Below are positions 44,715 through 54,485 of a stretch of 64,000 bases of DNA, in pieces. Each line of letters opens with the position of its first letter. The first letter of the stretch is position 1. Source of the DNA: Verrucomicrobiota bacterium (GTDB taxonomy: Bacteria; Auribacterota; JABMQX01; JAFGEW01); NCBI GenBank assembly GCA_016931415.1, contig JAFGEW010000132.1, positions 1-64,000 on the forward strand. The letters run 5' to 3'. The notes under the pieces were generated by a model. It was not told where the DNA came from. It saw only the letters and a program-made list of their open reading frames with translations, and made no database searches. The translations under genes and the position numbers were made by a program.

Positions 44715-47072
44715 TCACGCGCCCGGCGACGCTCCCCTGCTGGAGCCCTGCGGCTCCGCTCCAGTCTGCTCCCCCACCTCCAGCCGATAGATGCCGGCAC
44801 CTTGCACAGCGGCGTAGACGGCGCCATCGGCTGGCGAAACGACAATCTGGCAGACCTTCGCGTATGGAAGACCGCTATTGAGCGCTTCGAATGTCGTGCC
44901 CCCGTCGCGCGTGCAGAGAACACCTTCACCGTCGTCGTATCCAGCGACATAGAATGTCTGCGGGTCTTTCGGGTCCATACCGATGCAGCCGCGCCACCAG
45001 CTATCGTCACAAGGCTTCCGGGGAAGCTGGACAACGCGCCATGTTTCACCCGCATCGCGTGACACATGCAGCCGGCCATTGCGTTCGACTGCCATGACGG
45101 TTTTTGCGTCCAGAGGATGGACTGTGATGAACTTGAGCTTGCCTTCGACGTTCAGGTGATCAAGCTCTGTCCAAGTCACGCCAAGGTCGCGACTTCGAAA
45201 CAGCGTTGTCGCTCCCCGGACCGTGTAGATGACATCCGTGCTCGTTTGGTCAAGGCCCGTCTGCTCGTCATGAGCGAACGGGGCTCCGCCGGGAACGTCC
45301 TTCACGTCCGGCTCCATGGTGCCTGAGGTCGCATGCCACGTTCGACCGCCGTCGGTCGTTCTGCAGATGCTCTTGTGCGTGAGGACATAGAAGACGTCGG
45401 CATCTTCCGAGTCAAAAACGAAGCCTTTGAGATCTCCCCCCGCATCGGGGACTTCCCTCCAGGTGCCACTCTCGGCATCGATGCAAACCGGGCCGCCGGC
45501 TGCTCTGGTCCTTCGCCCGACGAGCAGAATGTTTGAGTTGAGCGGATGAACGGCCAGCGGAGGGTAGCAGTAGTCGGACGGGTTGGCACCGTCAAGGTCC
45601 TTCCAGGTGCGTCCCCCATCCGTGGTTTTCGATATGAAGAAGGAGTTGAGCGCGTAGAGGAGTCCCGGTGTCTGGGCGGCGCACGCGATCCTTTCTGGCC
45701 GGATCGTCGAGAGGCCTTTGGCTTGATGCCACGTCGTGCCAAAATCCTCCGTTCTCAGCACACCTTCGCGCGTTGCACGGTAGGCAGTGTTCGGGTTCGA
45801 CGGGTGCGCGATTGTCGCGCCATGGAAGAGCGATTGCACTTGGTGCGGCGTGTCTGCCTTCCCGAGGCCATAGAGGAAGTGCCTCTTCAACTCGGCAAGT
45901 GAGGCGGTATCTTCGGCATTCGGGTCAAACTCGGTGGCATAGAGCAGTTCCCACGATTCCCCGCCATCGAAGGAGTAGTGAAAGATGTCATCGCGCGTGC
46001 GAGCATACAACACATCGCCTTGCTCACCACCGACTCGTAGGGCCTGCAGTTCGCATACCTCACAAGGCAACGCGAGCGGGCGCCAAGTCTCAGCACCATC
46101 GGTTGTAGTGTAGAATACGGACTCTCGACGAATCGAGACCCGTAACCAGTTTGGATCGTTTTCCTTGATCAGGATGCTATCGACCCTCAATCCTGGCGGC
46201 ACCAACCCCTTAGCCGACCATGTTCCGCCACCATCAGTGCTTTCGAACTGGAACGGCTTGTCATCGTATGCAATAACGATTGAGAGTCGTTGCTTGTTGG
46301 CTGGATCGCGCGCAAAACTCCTCACTGAGACGCGGGTCGTATCCGCCATCGTCCTGGCAATATACCCATCGAAGCTCCAGGTAACGCCATTGTCCTTGGA
46401 TTCAAAGTCCCAGCCTAGAAGGCTACTCAAGCCATACAGAACGCGGGGGAAACGCGGGTCGATGTCGAACCGGGAGAATCCCGGGTGAAGCTGCAAGCCG
46501 CTGTTCTTGATCTTCCAGTTCGCGCCGCCGTCGGTGGTCTTGAAAACGCCCGAGGCCCCGCTTTCGACATAGACCGTGTCCGCCCGTGCCGAATCGATCA
46601 GAATGCAGCGTATATCCGTCCATCGCTGCTGACCGGGATTGAGTTCAGCCCAGGAGCCGCCACCATCGGTGCTCTTGTGCACACTGCTGTCCGTAGCGGC
46701 ATAGACGACGAGCGGATTTGTCGGATCGACGGCTACGTCGCAAGCGGCTTTCGGGCGACCGTCACGCCGCAGTAACGTCGTGGGCTGCCAGGTCGCGGCC
46801 CCATCGGTGGACTTGTAGACGCCATACGAGCAGGCGGCATACAGCACCTTGGGCTCGCCCTTGCACAGGGTCAATGTCGTGACAACGCCACTGGACGGGC
46901 CGCTCACGCTGACCCATCGGTGCGGCTCGGACACCTCCTTGATCGTTGGCTCGATGACATGCGGTGTCTCGGCCTGGTGGGCACCTTCGGGAGGAGCCAG
47001 TGTGAGCGCATAACAAGGAACCTGAAGCGCGAATCCAAGACACACCATGAGCAGCTGAAGTCTGTGCGGCAT
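44715..47072 (-). CDS. secreted Asp-box beta-propeller protein
   Basis: 785 residues. Signal peptide MPHRLQLLMVCLGFALQVPC and then an extracytoplasmic propeller with about 13 Asp-box units (STDGAATW, STDGGGSW, TTDGGANW, TTDGAETW, TEDFGTTW, TTDGGRTW, SRDAGETW). The end QIVVSPADGAVYAAVQGAG then VYRLEV is shared with the M56-fused propeller and the neighbouring paralog. No sialidase catalytic arginine triad is obvious, so it may be a Ycf48-like or binding protein. It has its own spacing of 230 bp from blaI. Confidence 0.85.
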   Translation of the reverse strand: MPHRLQLLMVCLGFALQVPCYALTLAPPEGAHQAETPHVIEPTIKEVSEPHRWVSVSGPSSGVVTTLTLCKGEPKVLYAACSYGVYKSTDGAATWQPTTLLRRDGRPKAACDVAVDPTNPLVVYAATDSSVHKSTDGGGSWAELNPGQQRWTDIRCILIDSARADTVYVESGASGVFKTTDGGANWKIKNSGLQLHPGFSRFDIDPRFPRVLYGLSSLLGWDFESKDNGVTWSFDGYIARTMADTTRVSVRSFARDPANKQRLSIVIAYDDKPFQFESTDGGGTWSAKGLVPPGLRVDSILIKENDPNWLRVSIRRESVFYTTTDGAETWRPLALPCEVCELQALRVGGEQGDVLYARTRDDIFHYSFDGGESWELLYATEFDPNAEDTASLAELKRHFLYGLGKADTPHQVQSLFHGATIAHPSNPNTAYRATREGVLRTEDFGTTWHQAKGLSTIRPERIACAAQTPGLLYALNSFFISKTTDGGRTWKDLDGANPSDYCYPPLAVHPLNSNILLVGRRTRAAGGPVCIDAESGTWREVPDAGGDLKGFVFDSEDADVFYVLTHKSICRTTDGGRTWHATSGTMEPDVKDVPGGAPFAHDEQTGLDQTSTDVIYTVRGATTLFRSRDLGVTWTELDHLNVEGKLKFITVHPLDAKTVMAVERNGRLHVSRDAGETWRVVQLPRKPCDDSWWRGCIGMDPKDPQTFYVAGYDDGEGVLCTRDGGTTFEALNSGLPYAKVCQIVVSPADGAVYAAVQGAGIYRLEVGEQTGAEPQGSSRGASPGA

Positions 47073-47138
47073 GAGGCCACCTCCGCCGGCATTGAACGCT
47101 CAAAGCCTTCATACGCTCAAGGAATGCGCCGGTTCCGC

Positions 47139-49430
47139 TTACTCTCTGGGGTCGTCATTTGGAGACGGCGTATCGGTTTCCAGCCGGTAGACGCCGGCGC
47201 CTTCGGTGGCGGCGTAGACGGAGCCATCGGCCGGCGAGACAACGATCCGCCTGATTGTCACGCTGGGCAGGCCATCACTGAGTCTCTCGAACGTCTTGCC
47301 GCCGTCCTGAGTGCGCAGGATGCCCTCGGGGCCGCCATGGGCGCCGACGTAGAACACGTCCGGATTGGCCGGGTCCATGCCGATACAGCTCCCCCACCAG
47401 TGTTTGTCAGGTCCTTGTTCGAAGACCTCGGCAGTGCGCCAGGTTTCGCCGGCATCGTTCGACATGTACAGCTCGCCTTTGTCGCCGGCAACAACCACGG
47501 TTCTGGGATCGAGGGGATGGACTTGGACAAAGCGGACGGCGCTCTTGGGTTCCAGAGACGTGATTCCTTCCCAGCTCTTGCCAAGGTCGGTGCTTCGAGA
47601 CAGCTTTTCATTTTCCGTTAGCTGGTAGATGATCGTGGCATTCGTCTGATACGTTCCTCGGTAGCGGTTGTTGGAGCCGTGGTCGCTTGTCTGATACGGG
47701 CGGTTGGTAGGCTTCCAGATGCATCCCCGGTCCGTCGTTTTGAAGATCCCTTCGCCTGTCAGAGCATAGAACGTGTCGGGGTCTTTCGGGTCGAAGACGA
47801 AGGCTTCGATTGTGGCGCTCGGAAGTTCCTTGGCTTCGTTCCAAGTTTCTCCGCCGTCCGTACTGAGACTGACCGGGCGGCCGGCAAGCACAATCTGTGG
47901 ATCGCCCGGATGAACGGCCAGAGTCGCGTCGCCCGTGGATAGTACGTCCAGGCCGGTCTTCTTCCACGTCTTCCCGCCGTCGGTGCTCTTCTGCAGGGAT
48001 TCCCAGTCGAGGGCGTAGAGCGAGGCCGGCTGCGTTGTAGTGCACGCCATGGCGAGCATCACTGACGCACTGATGCCGTGGTCTGCCGGGGTCCATGTTC
48101 TGCCGAAGTCCTTGGTTTTCAGAACGCCTTCGAACAAGGTCCGCAGGTAGACGGTGTCCGGATCCGATGGGTGGGCGACTGCGAAGCGATGACCCCACTC
48201 ATGCCAAGAGGTGGCCGAGGTCCACCTATCGTCAGGGCAACGAAGGCCGTGGAGGAAGTACTTGCGCAGTTCCGCGATGGCGGCTTTCTGCTCGGCCCTT
48301 GGATCGGACTCGGCGGAGTAGAACAGCTCCCATGTCTCACCGCCATCAGCCGAGTAGTAGTAGACGCCCTCCTTTGTGGCGGCATAGAGCGTGTCGCCCT
48401 GCTCGCCGGCGGCACGCACCCTTCTGACTCGTGGGGCACCGAGGGGCATGTCTATCGCGCGCCAGGTGTCAGCCCCGTCCGTTGAGATGTACTGCAGACA
48501 CCTCTCGACACTGAGGACGTGCTCGCCATCGCCGGTAGCAGACAATTCGAGCCTGAACCCATCTGCCGCCTCGTCGTCCGTCTCCCAGGTCTCACCGTCA
48601 TCTTGGCTCGCAAAGCGGATCCTTTGGGCATCGCGGCCAAGAACAACCGACACCTTCTGGAGATCGTCAGGATCTCTGGCGAAACTGACGAGCTCGATCT
48701 CGTGGGAACCGAACCGCCTCCACGTGAGGCCCTTGTTCTCGAAGGCAAACATCGAGGTGCACGACGCGGTCCTGCAGTACAGCACATGGGGGAAGCACGG
48801 ATCGACGTCGTAGTAGTCGGCCGGCGTGTCGCCCATACCCTTGTTCTTCAACTCCCAGGTTCCGCCGCCGTCGGTGCTCTTCAGCACGCCACGTTGGATG
48901 ACCAGGACGTAGACAGTGTTCGGATGCTTGGAGTCGAGGCCAACGTCGTATGGCGCTCCTCCCCATCCCTCACTCCCGGGGTCGAGGACCTTCCATGAGG
49001 CGCCGCCATCCGTGCTCTTCAGGACGTCGCCGGGGGAAGAGAGGTGCACAGCATACACGATGTCGGGATCGGTCGAGTCCACCGCCACGGCGTCGACAGG
49101 ACTGCGCCGGCCGTCGCTTCGGACCGGCGCTGCGGGCGACCAGCTCGCGGCGCCATCGGTGGACCTGAAGACCCCGTTCGAGGTCGCGGCGTAGACAACG
49201 TTCGGACTGCTGACGCACAGTGCGAGGTCACGGATCTGGCCCCCATATGGACCGCCTTCGTTGATCCAGCGGTGCAACTGCGGGGCGTCTGGCAGCGTCC
49301 CTTCGGATGTGGCTTGTGTGGTGGACGCGGCGTGTTCTGAGGTGGCGCCATTGTCTTGTGCTGTGCCAGCCGCGGCGATCACGAGCAGAACGCTGCCCAA
49401 GGCAAGACAGAAGCGTAGCGTCCTATGCAT
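47139..49430 (-). CDS. secreted Asp-box beta-propeller protein (paralog)
   Basis: 763 residues. Signal peptide MHRTLRFCLALGSVLLVIAAAGT, then about 14 Asp-box units (STDGAASW, STDGGASW, STDGGGTW, SQDDGETW, TKDFGRTW, STDGGKTW, SNDAGETW). It is a clear paralog of the downstream propeller protein and of the propeller part of the M56 fusion. GAGGAGG is six bases before the ATG. No catalytic motif was identified. The three genes form a same-strand paralog series, the oldest relation between them being uncertain. Confidence 0.85.
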   Translation of the reverse strand: MHRTLRFCLALGSVLLVIAAAGTAQDNGATSEHAASTTQATSEGTLPDAPQLHRWINEGGPYGGQIRDLALCVSSPNVVYAATSNGVFRSTDGAASWSPAAPVRSDGRRSPVDAVAVDSTDPDIVYAVHLSSPGDVLKSTDGGASWKVLDPGSEGWGGAPYDVGLDSKHPNTVYVLVIQRGVLKSTDGGGTWELKNKGMGDTPADYYDVDPCFPHVLYCRTASCTSMFAFENKGLTWRRFGSHEIELVSFARDPDDLQKVSVVLGRDAQRIRFASQDDGETWETDDEAADGFRLELSATGDGEHVLSVERCLQYISTDGADTWRAIDMPLGAPRVRRVRAAGEQGDTLYAATKEGVYYYSADGGETWELFYSAESDPRAEQKAAIAELRKYFLHGLRCPDDRWTSATSWHEWGHRFAVAHPSDPDTVYLRTLFEGVLKTKDFGRTWTPADHGISASVMLAMACTTTQPASLYALDWESLQKSTDGGKTWKKTGLDVLSTGDATLAVHPGDPQIVLAGRPVSLSTDGGETWNEAKELPSATIEAFVFDPKDPDTFYALTGEGIFKTTDRGCIWKPTNRPYQTSDHGSNNRYRGTYQTNATIIYQLTENEKLSRSTDLGKSWEGITSLEPKSAVRFVQVHPLDPRTVVVAGDKGELYMSNDAGETWRTAEVFEQGPDKHWWGSCIGMDPANPDVFYVGAHGGPEGILRTQDGGKTFERLSDGLPSVTIRRIVVSPADGSVYAATEGAGVYRLETDTPSPNDDPRE

Positions 49431-49617
49431 GGAGGGCCTCCTCTGCGTTCCGTGTGCTGTAGCCGGATCCGCCGCGCGGGGGTGCATCAGACCCGGCGTG
49501 TGCCGTACGTCGCCAGAAACCTAAGCTTCCAGCGCATCTCCCTCATCGGACTCGTCTACGTCCGTTCCATGCTTGCGTCAAGGCCCGGCGTGCGAATGTA
49601 CGCTAGCCGGCGGCTAG

Positions 49618-50310
49618 TCACTGGAACGCGAAGTCGACGGCGGCCCGGGCGTGGAGGGGTGTGGTGTCGAGGATGGGGACGGCGACGTCGGATTGGTCCA
49701 CGAGGAGGCCGATCTCGGTGCAGCCGAGGACGATGCCCTGGGCGCCGCGGTCGGCGAGGGTGTTCATGATCCGGGCGAATTCGGCCCTCGACTCGGCCGT
49801 GCGCTTGCCCTGGCAGAGCTCGTCGTAGATGACGCTGTGGACGATGGCGCGATCGGCGTCGTCGGGGATGATGACGTCGAGGCCGTGGGGATCGCGCAGG
49901 CGGTCGGCGTAGAAGCCGTCCTCCATGGTGAAGCGTGTGCCAAGCAGGCCAAGCGTGGTGAGGCCTTGGACCTTCGCCTGCCCGGCCGCAGCGTCGATGA
50001 TGTGGAGCAGCGGTATCCCGATGCGTGCTTGGACGGCATCGGCCACCTTGTGCATCGTGTTGGTGCAGACGAGCACGCAGTCGGCGCCGGCGGCCTCGAG
50101 ATGCGCGGCGGCGTTGCCGAGCGTGTCGGCCATGGCGACCCAGTCGCCGCGGCGCTGCTGATCGGCGATCTCGGCGAAGTCGAGCGAGCAGAGGCAGATC
50201 TGGGCGGAATGGAGGCCCCCGAGACGCTCGCGGACAAGTTCGTTGATGATCTGGTAGTAGGTGGCGGTGGATTCCCAGCTCATTCCGCCGATGAGGCCGA
50301 TGGTCTTCAT
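49618..50310 (-). CDS. aspartate/glutamate racemase family protein
   Basis: 230 residues. N-terminal KTIGLIGGMSWESTATYYQ, the first catalytic Cys region VCTNTMHKVADAVQ and the second in QGIVLGCTEIGLLVDQSD, as in the YgeA-type amino-acid racemase family. It interconverts L- and D-Asp/Glu-type acids via a two-Cys mechanism. The ATG is preceded by GGGAGGAG. Alternative specificities within the family cannot be ruled out. Confidence 0.88.
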   Translation of the reverse strand: MKTIGLIGGMSWESTATYYQIINELVRERLGGLHSAQICLCSLDFAEIADQQRRGDWVAMADTLGNAAAHLEAAGADCVLVCTNTMHKVADAVQARIGIPLLHIIDAAAGQAKVQGLTTLGLLGTRFTMEDGFYADRLRDPHGLDVIIPDDADRAIVHSVIYDELCQGKRTAESRAEFARIMNTLADRGAQGIVLGCTEIGLLVDQSDVAVPILDTTPLHARAAVDFAFQ

Positions 50311-50594
50311 GCTGTGCGTGGTTCTCCTCCCCTCACGGGTCAGCCAGTCGTGGTGCAGGGCATGCACCAGATGCTCCGAATGGGCTACATGTAACCTCAG
50401 GGGCGGCGGGGGTCAAGATGTCAATTGCTCTCGGCTTATCCCGGACCAGCAGATATGGAGTGTTTTCCGTCGAAGCTCTCTGTCTGGCGGGTGCGCTCAA
50501 GGAGTGGCAGTGACGGTGTGGCGCGAGACGGCGGCGGGCGCAGAGGCTCCTGCCCCACATTGCGGGGCTGGACGCGATGTAGTCCCGGGGCGGG

Positions 50595-51065
50595 CTACCT
50601 GAAGGCGTCAGGTGCTTCGAGGCGGATGGCATCGAAGCCGGCGCGCACGTCGCGCAGGTGCGAGATCGTGCCGAGGAAGACGCTGAGCATGGCGAGCGTG
50701 AATACGGCGACGTCGAGGCCGGCGATGATGGGGTTTCCGAGGAACGTGTTGAGGACGATGAGGAACGAGGTGAGCAGGGACAGGGCGATACCGGTGTAGT
50801 GGAACAGAATCGCGCGGCGCACGTGCATGAGGCGTTTGACGAGGCGCTCAATCTGGCTCGTGAGGTTGGTCTCGCGTTCCCTGTTCGGCTCGGGTTTCTC
50901 GCGGAGGGTTCGGCGCTCGCTGTTGAGGGCGCGGATGCGGGCAGAGAGCGTCGAGAACTTGTTGTGCAGGCTCAACAGCAGCAGGGCGGCGGCGTTGACC
51001 ATAAAGGCCGGCAAGAGCATGCGGCCGATAATGACGGTCGTTGATTCGGGTTCGAGCGCGGCCAC
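50595..51065 (-). CDS. DUF2721-like membrane protein
   Basis: 156 residues. TM segments MLLPAFMVNAAALLLLSL, AILFHYTGIALSLLTSFLIVL and VAVFTLAMLSVFLGTI, with the connecting helix NKFSTLSARIRALNSERRTLR. This matches the DUF2721 pattern of bacterial membrane proteins; role unknown. A GTG start preceded by GAGGAG was used. Confidence 0.75.
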   Translation of the reverse strand: MAALEPESTTVIIGRMLLPAFMVNAAALLLLSLHNKFSTLSARIRALNSERRTLREKPEPNRERETNLTSQIERLVKRLMHVRRAILFHYTGIALSLLTSFLIVLNTFLGNPIIAGLDVAVFTLAMLSVFLGTISHLRDVRAGFDAIRLEAPDAFR

Positions 51066-51414
51066 GTCAGAGTCTCCTCATCGAGGGACGCAGTATGGCA
51101 GCGTCGTTGCGGTTGCGCAATTCCAAATCGGCGGACAACAAGTATCTCGTCGAGTCAGAGCCATCAATCGCCCCTGACGGGGCTCTGGGTGGGGTACGGT
51201 GCGTTCTCCACGGGCTTGCGCCCGTGGCTAGTCCCAATCGCCCCTGACGGGGCTTCTCGGCTCCGGGCATCGGCGCATGTGCGAGACAAGGATGGTTGTA
51301 TCTCTTTCCATGGTTGTTGCCCTCTTGCTGTTCGCGCATCGGCCGGAGAGGGCTCGGCTGTCAGCCTGCAAGGAAGCCTCTTGTCGGCCGATCGGGGACG
51401 ACGGCCCGCCTCAC
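51066..51414. other. repeat-containing intergenic region
   Basis: Nearly 350 bp without a gene, containing REP-like palindromes at 51164-51260. No promoter or other structure is convincing. Confidence 0.6.
51164..51260. repeat. REP-like repeats
   Basis: Two direct copies of CAATCGCCCCTGACGGGGCT flank a palindrome CCACGGGCTTGCGCCCGTGG. The same pair of motifs occurs in 1244-1437. Confidence 0.8.
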
Positions 51415-52857
51415 CTACTCCATCTCGGCCGGGGGGATGTCTGGGTGCGGGACGACGGCGGGCGGGATAACCTCCTCCTCGATGACGCGCATGGTGCGCC
51501 ACTTGCCGCCGAGGAAGCGGGCGAGCGCCGCGACAGCCAGGACGAGCAGGTTGAGGACGCTGAGCATCCAGATGCGGCGGAGTGTGCCGTGTCCCGTCCA
51601 GTGCAGCACCAGGCTGGGGACAAACAGCACGCCCCACGAGAACCCGACGACGGCCCACATCGGGAAGAGGGTGTCGCCCGCTCCCCGCAGCGCCGCAAAC
51701 AGCACGATGGCGATGGCATCGAAGACAACGTAGGCGGCCACGTAGCGGAGCAGCACGTGGGCAAGGGATGACACAGCGCCCGAGTCGCCGCCCGAGCCGT
51801 TGGGGGAGAAGATGGCCATGAGCGGTCCCGGCATAAGCACGATGAGCACTGAGAACAGGCCCATGGCGACGACAACGAAGTGAACGGCCGACCATGCGGT
51901 ACGCGCCGACAGCTCGGGTTTGCCCTCGCCCTGGTGTCGCCCGACGAGCGTCGAGACGGCCAAGCCGACGCCGACCACGGGCAGGAACGCGAGGCTGTTG
52001 ATGGCGAAGGTGATGGCCGAGGCGGCGGATGCGACGATGCCGTAGGCGCCCATGAGCAGGATGGTGCCGGCCCAGACGGCGACCTCGAGGACGTGGCTCA
52101 CGCCGGTCGGCAGACCGAAGCGCAGCATGCGTCGCATGAGCACGGCGTCGAACCGGCATCCGCTCAGGGTGCCGAACGCGCGCCGGTGGCCAGGCCGGAG
52201 CATGAGCGCCAGGAAGAGCGCGGAGTAGACGACATAGGCGATGACCGTGGCCCAGGCCGCGCCGCGAACGCCGAGTTCGGGAAGGCCGAGACGGCCGAAG
52301 ATCAGCACGTAGTCCAGGACGACGTTGACAGCGACGGAGACAAGCGTCACGAGCATCACGGTGACCGTGTCGGCGCGACCGCTGAAGAACGTCGAGAGGG
52401 CCGTGCCGAGCATGGGGAACACGGCCCCATACGTGAGGATGAGGAAGTAGCCGGTCTCGGCGTCGAGCAGATGTGGCTCGTGGCCGAAGAGGAGGAAGAC
52501 GCCGGAGGCAGGGCGGGCCAGCACGAGCAGCAGCGCGCCCGCCGCGAGACTGAGGAACACCGCCTGCCAGACGGCGAGGCCGACGCGTCCGGGCCGTTTG
52601 GCGCCGATGTACTGGGCGACGAATGTGTTGGCATAGGCGACCGTGGCGATGAAGAGGACGATGACGGTGAAGTTGACCGAGCCGCCGTTCATCGAGCCGG
52701 CGACGTCGGCGTTGGAGTAACGGGCCAGGAAGGCGCGGTCGATGACGGTCTGGACGCTCCACATGCCCGTGCTGACGATAAGCGGCAGGGCCACGCTGAG
52801 CAGCTCCCGGTAGCCGCCGTCGGCGCGCCATCTGTCAGCAAGATATTTGAGAACCAT
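51415..52857 (-). CDS. MATE family efflux transporter (copy 3)
   Basis: 480 residues with about 12 TM helices. Typical MATE features: YRELLSVALPLIVSTGMWSVQ at the N-terminus, FVAQYIGAKRPGRV, GTALSTFFSGRADT, LVGRHQGEGKPELS and LRGAGDTLFPMWAVV. MATE pumps export cationic or other drugs and metabolites against a Na+ or H+ gradient. It ends with a cytoplasmic tail containing ARFLGGKWRTMRVIEEEVIP, shared with the other two copies. It is the last gene of a three-copy tandem family. Confidence 0.9.
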   Translation of the reverse strand: MVLKYLADRWRADGGYRELLSVALPLIVSTGMWSVQTVIDRAFLARYSNADVAGSMNGGSVNFTVIVLFIATVAYANTFVAQYIGAKRPGRVGLAVWQAVFLSLAAGALLLVLARPASGVFLLFGHEPHLLDAETGYFLILTYGAVFPMLGTALSTFFSGRADTVTVMLVTLVSVAVNVVLDYVLIFGRLGLPELGVRGAAWATVIAYVVYSALFLALMLRPGHRRAFGTLSGCRFDAVLMRRMLRFGLPTGVSHVLEVAVWAGTILLMGAYGIVASAASAITFAINSLAFLPVVGVGLAVSTLVGRHQGEGKPELSARTAWSAVHFVVVAMGLFSVLIVLMPGPLMAIFSPNGSGGDSGAVSSLAHVLLRYVAAYVVFDAIAIVLFAALRGAGDTLFPMWAVVGFSWGVLFVPSLVLHWTGHGTLRRIWMLSVLNLLVLAVAALARFLGGKWRTMRVIEEEVIPPAVVPHPDIPPAEME

Positions 52858-52953
52858 GGTGTTTGTCCGTTCTGACTCCGCGAAGGTCACACTCCACACA
52901 GGAGGCGGTTGCCGGTCGAGGCACCCGTGGATTTCGCGGCCGCCCCGTCGAGC

Positions 52954-54405
52954 TCACTCGATATCGAGGGGCGGCACGTCCGGATGCGGGGCAATGTAGG
53001 GGGGCGGGACCTCTTCCTCGATGACGCGCATCGAGCGCCACTTGCCGCCGAGGAACCTGAACAGCATGACGAACGAGAGCGCAATGACGCAGGCGGTTGT
53101 GAAGGTCCAAAACCGGTAAAGGGTGGCGTGGCCGGTGGCGTAGAGGATCCAGTTCGGCACGACGACGAGACCATATGAAACCGCGGTGGCCGCGATCAGG
53201 GGGAAACGCGTGTCGCCGGCGCCGCGTAAGGCGGAGATGAAGGTAATGGTGAAGCCGTCGAAGACGGTGTAGAGAGCGACGTAACGCAGCAGCACGATCG
53301 TGGTGGAGGCGTATGTGCGGAACTCCTCCGGATCGGCGTTGACGGCAAGCAGTGCAAGAAACAGCCGGGGCACCAGCACGTAGCAGGCGGCGATGGTCAC
53401 CATGTAGACCGTCACCAGGTGGATGCCCGACCAGACCGTGCGGGCGGCGACGTCTGGGCGGTACTCGCCCTGGCGGCGCCCGACGAGTGTGGACAGGGAG
53501 ACGCCGATGCCGAACATGGGCATGAACGCGAGCTGATTGATGCTGAACGCCGCCGCGGTGGCGATCAGTCCGGTCGTGGTCACCCTGCCGATGAGACTGA
53601 GGAAGATGGTCCACACGAGCACGTCAAGCATGCCGGTCAAGCCCGCTGGGAAGCCGAACCGCATGAGTCGGACGAAGAGATTCCTGTCGAAGCGGAAGCC
53701 GGACGCGGTGGCGAACCGCTCGCGGTGGCGGCGGCGGAGCATGAGCAGCATGAACAGGCAGGCGCCGACGGCGTTGGCGACGACGGTGGCCCAGGCGGCG
53801 CCGGCGATGCCCATCTCTGGGAAGCCCGCGTGGCCGAAGATCCACAGGTAGTTGAGACCGACATTGATGACGACAGAAAGTGAGGTCACCAGCATGACGG
53901 TGATCGTGTCGCCGCGGCCGGTGAAGAACGATGAAAGGGCCGCGGAGAGCACACTGATGCCGGCGCCGCCGAGGACGATGCGGAAGTAGGTCACCTCGTG
54001 GACGCGGAGTCCGGCCTCGTGGCCGACGAGATCGAGCAGGGGTCCTGCGAACACCGATGCGATGAGGAAGACGACCCAAGCGCCCAGGGCGAAGAACGCG
54101 CCCTGCCACACGGCGAGGCCAACGCGGTCGGGCCGGCGGGCGCCGACGTATTGGGCCACAAAGGTGTTGCAGTAGGCGGCCGTGCTGGTGAACAGCACGA
54201 TGATCGTGAAGGCCGCGATGCCGGCCTGCATCGAGGCGGCCATGGTCTTGCCCGAGTACCAGCCGAGGAAGACGCGATCGACGAAGAGCTGGAGGCTCGT
54301 GATGCCCATGCTGACGACGAGGGGCAGCGCCATCTGGAGCAGCTCGCGGTAGCCGCCCTCGCCGCGCCATCGGTTTTTCAGCCAGCACCACATCGTCGGG
54401 ATCAT
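52954..54405 (-). CDS. MATE family efflux transporter (copy 2)
   Basis: 483 residues, paralogous to the neighbouring copies: YRELLQMALPLVVSMGITSLQ, VAQYVGARRPDRVGLAVW, SAALSSFFTGRGDTITVML, LVGRRQGEYRPDVAA and SALRGAGDTRFPLIA. The C-terminal tail FRFLGGKWRSMRVIEEEVPP is the same as in copies 1 and 3. The frame opens 138 codons upstream without a start supported by homology; MIPTMWCWLKN is chosen, with MWCWLKN as an alternative. Function as for copy 3; specificity may differ. Confidence 0.88.
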   Translation of the reverse strand: MIPTMWCWLKNRWRGEGGYRELLQMALPLVVSMGITSLQLFVDRVFLGWYSGKTMAASMQAGIAAFTIIVLFTSTAAYCNTFVAQYVGARRPDRVGLAVWQGAFFALGAWVVFLIASVFAGPLLDLVGHEAGLRVHEVTYFRIVLGGAGISVLSAALSSFFTGRGDTITVMLVTSLSVVINVGLNYLWIFGHAGFPEMGIAGAAWATVVANAVGACLFMLLMLRRRHRERFATASGFRFDRNLFVRLMRFGFPAGLTGMLDVLVWTIFLSLIGRVTTTGLIATAAAFSINQLAFMPMFGIGVSLSTLVGRRQGEYRPDVAARTVWSGIHLVTVYMVTIAACYVLVPRLFLALLAVNADPEEFRTYASTTIVLLRYVALYTVFDGFTITFISALRGAGDTRFPLIAATAVSYGLVVVPNWILYATGHATLYRFWTFTTACVIALSFVMLFRFLGGKWRSMRVIEEEVPPPYIAPHPDVPPLDIE

Positions 54406-54485
54406 TCTTGCCTGGGTTCGTGAGCCGTTATTTCTACACGAGCCGCATGCGCCTGTCGAGAACACTCGTGGGATCGCGCGCGAGG

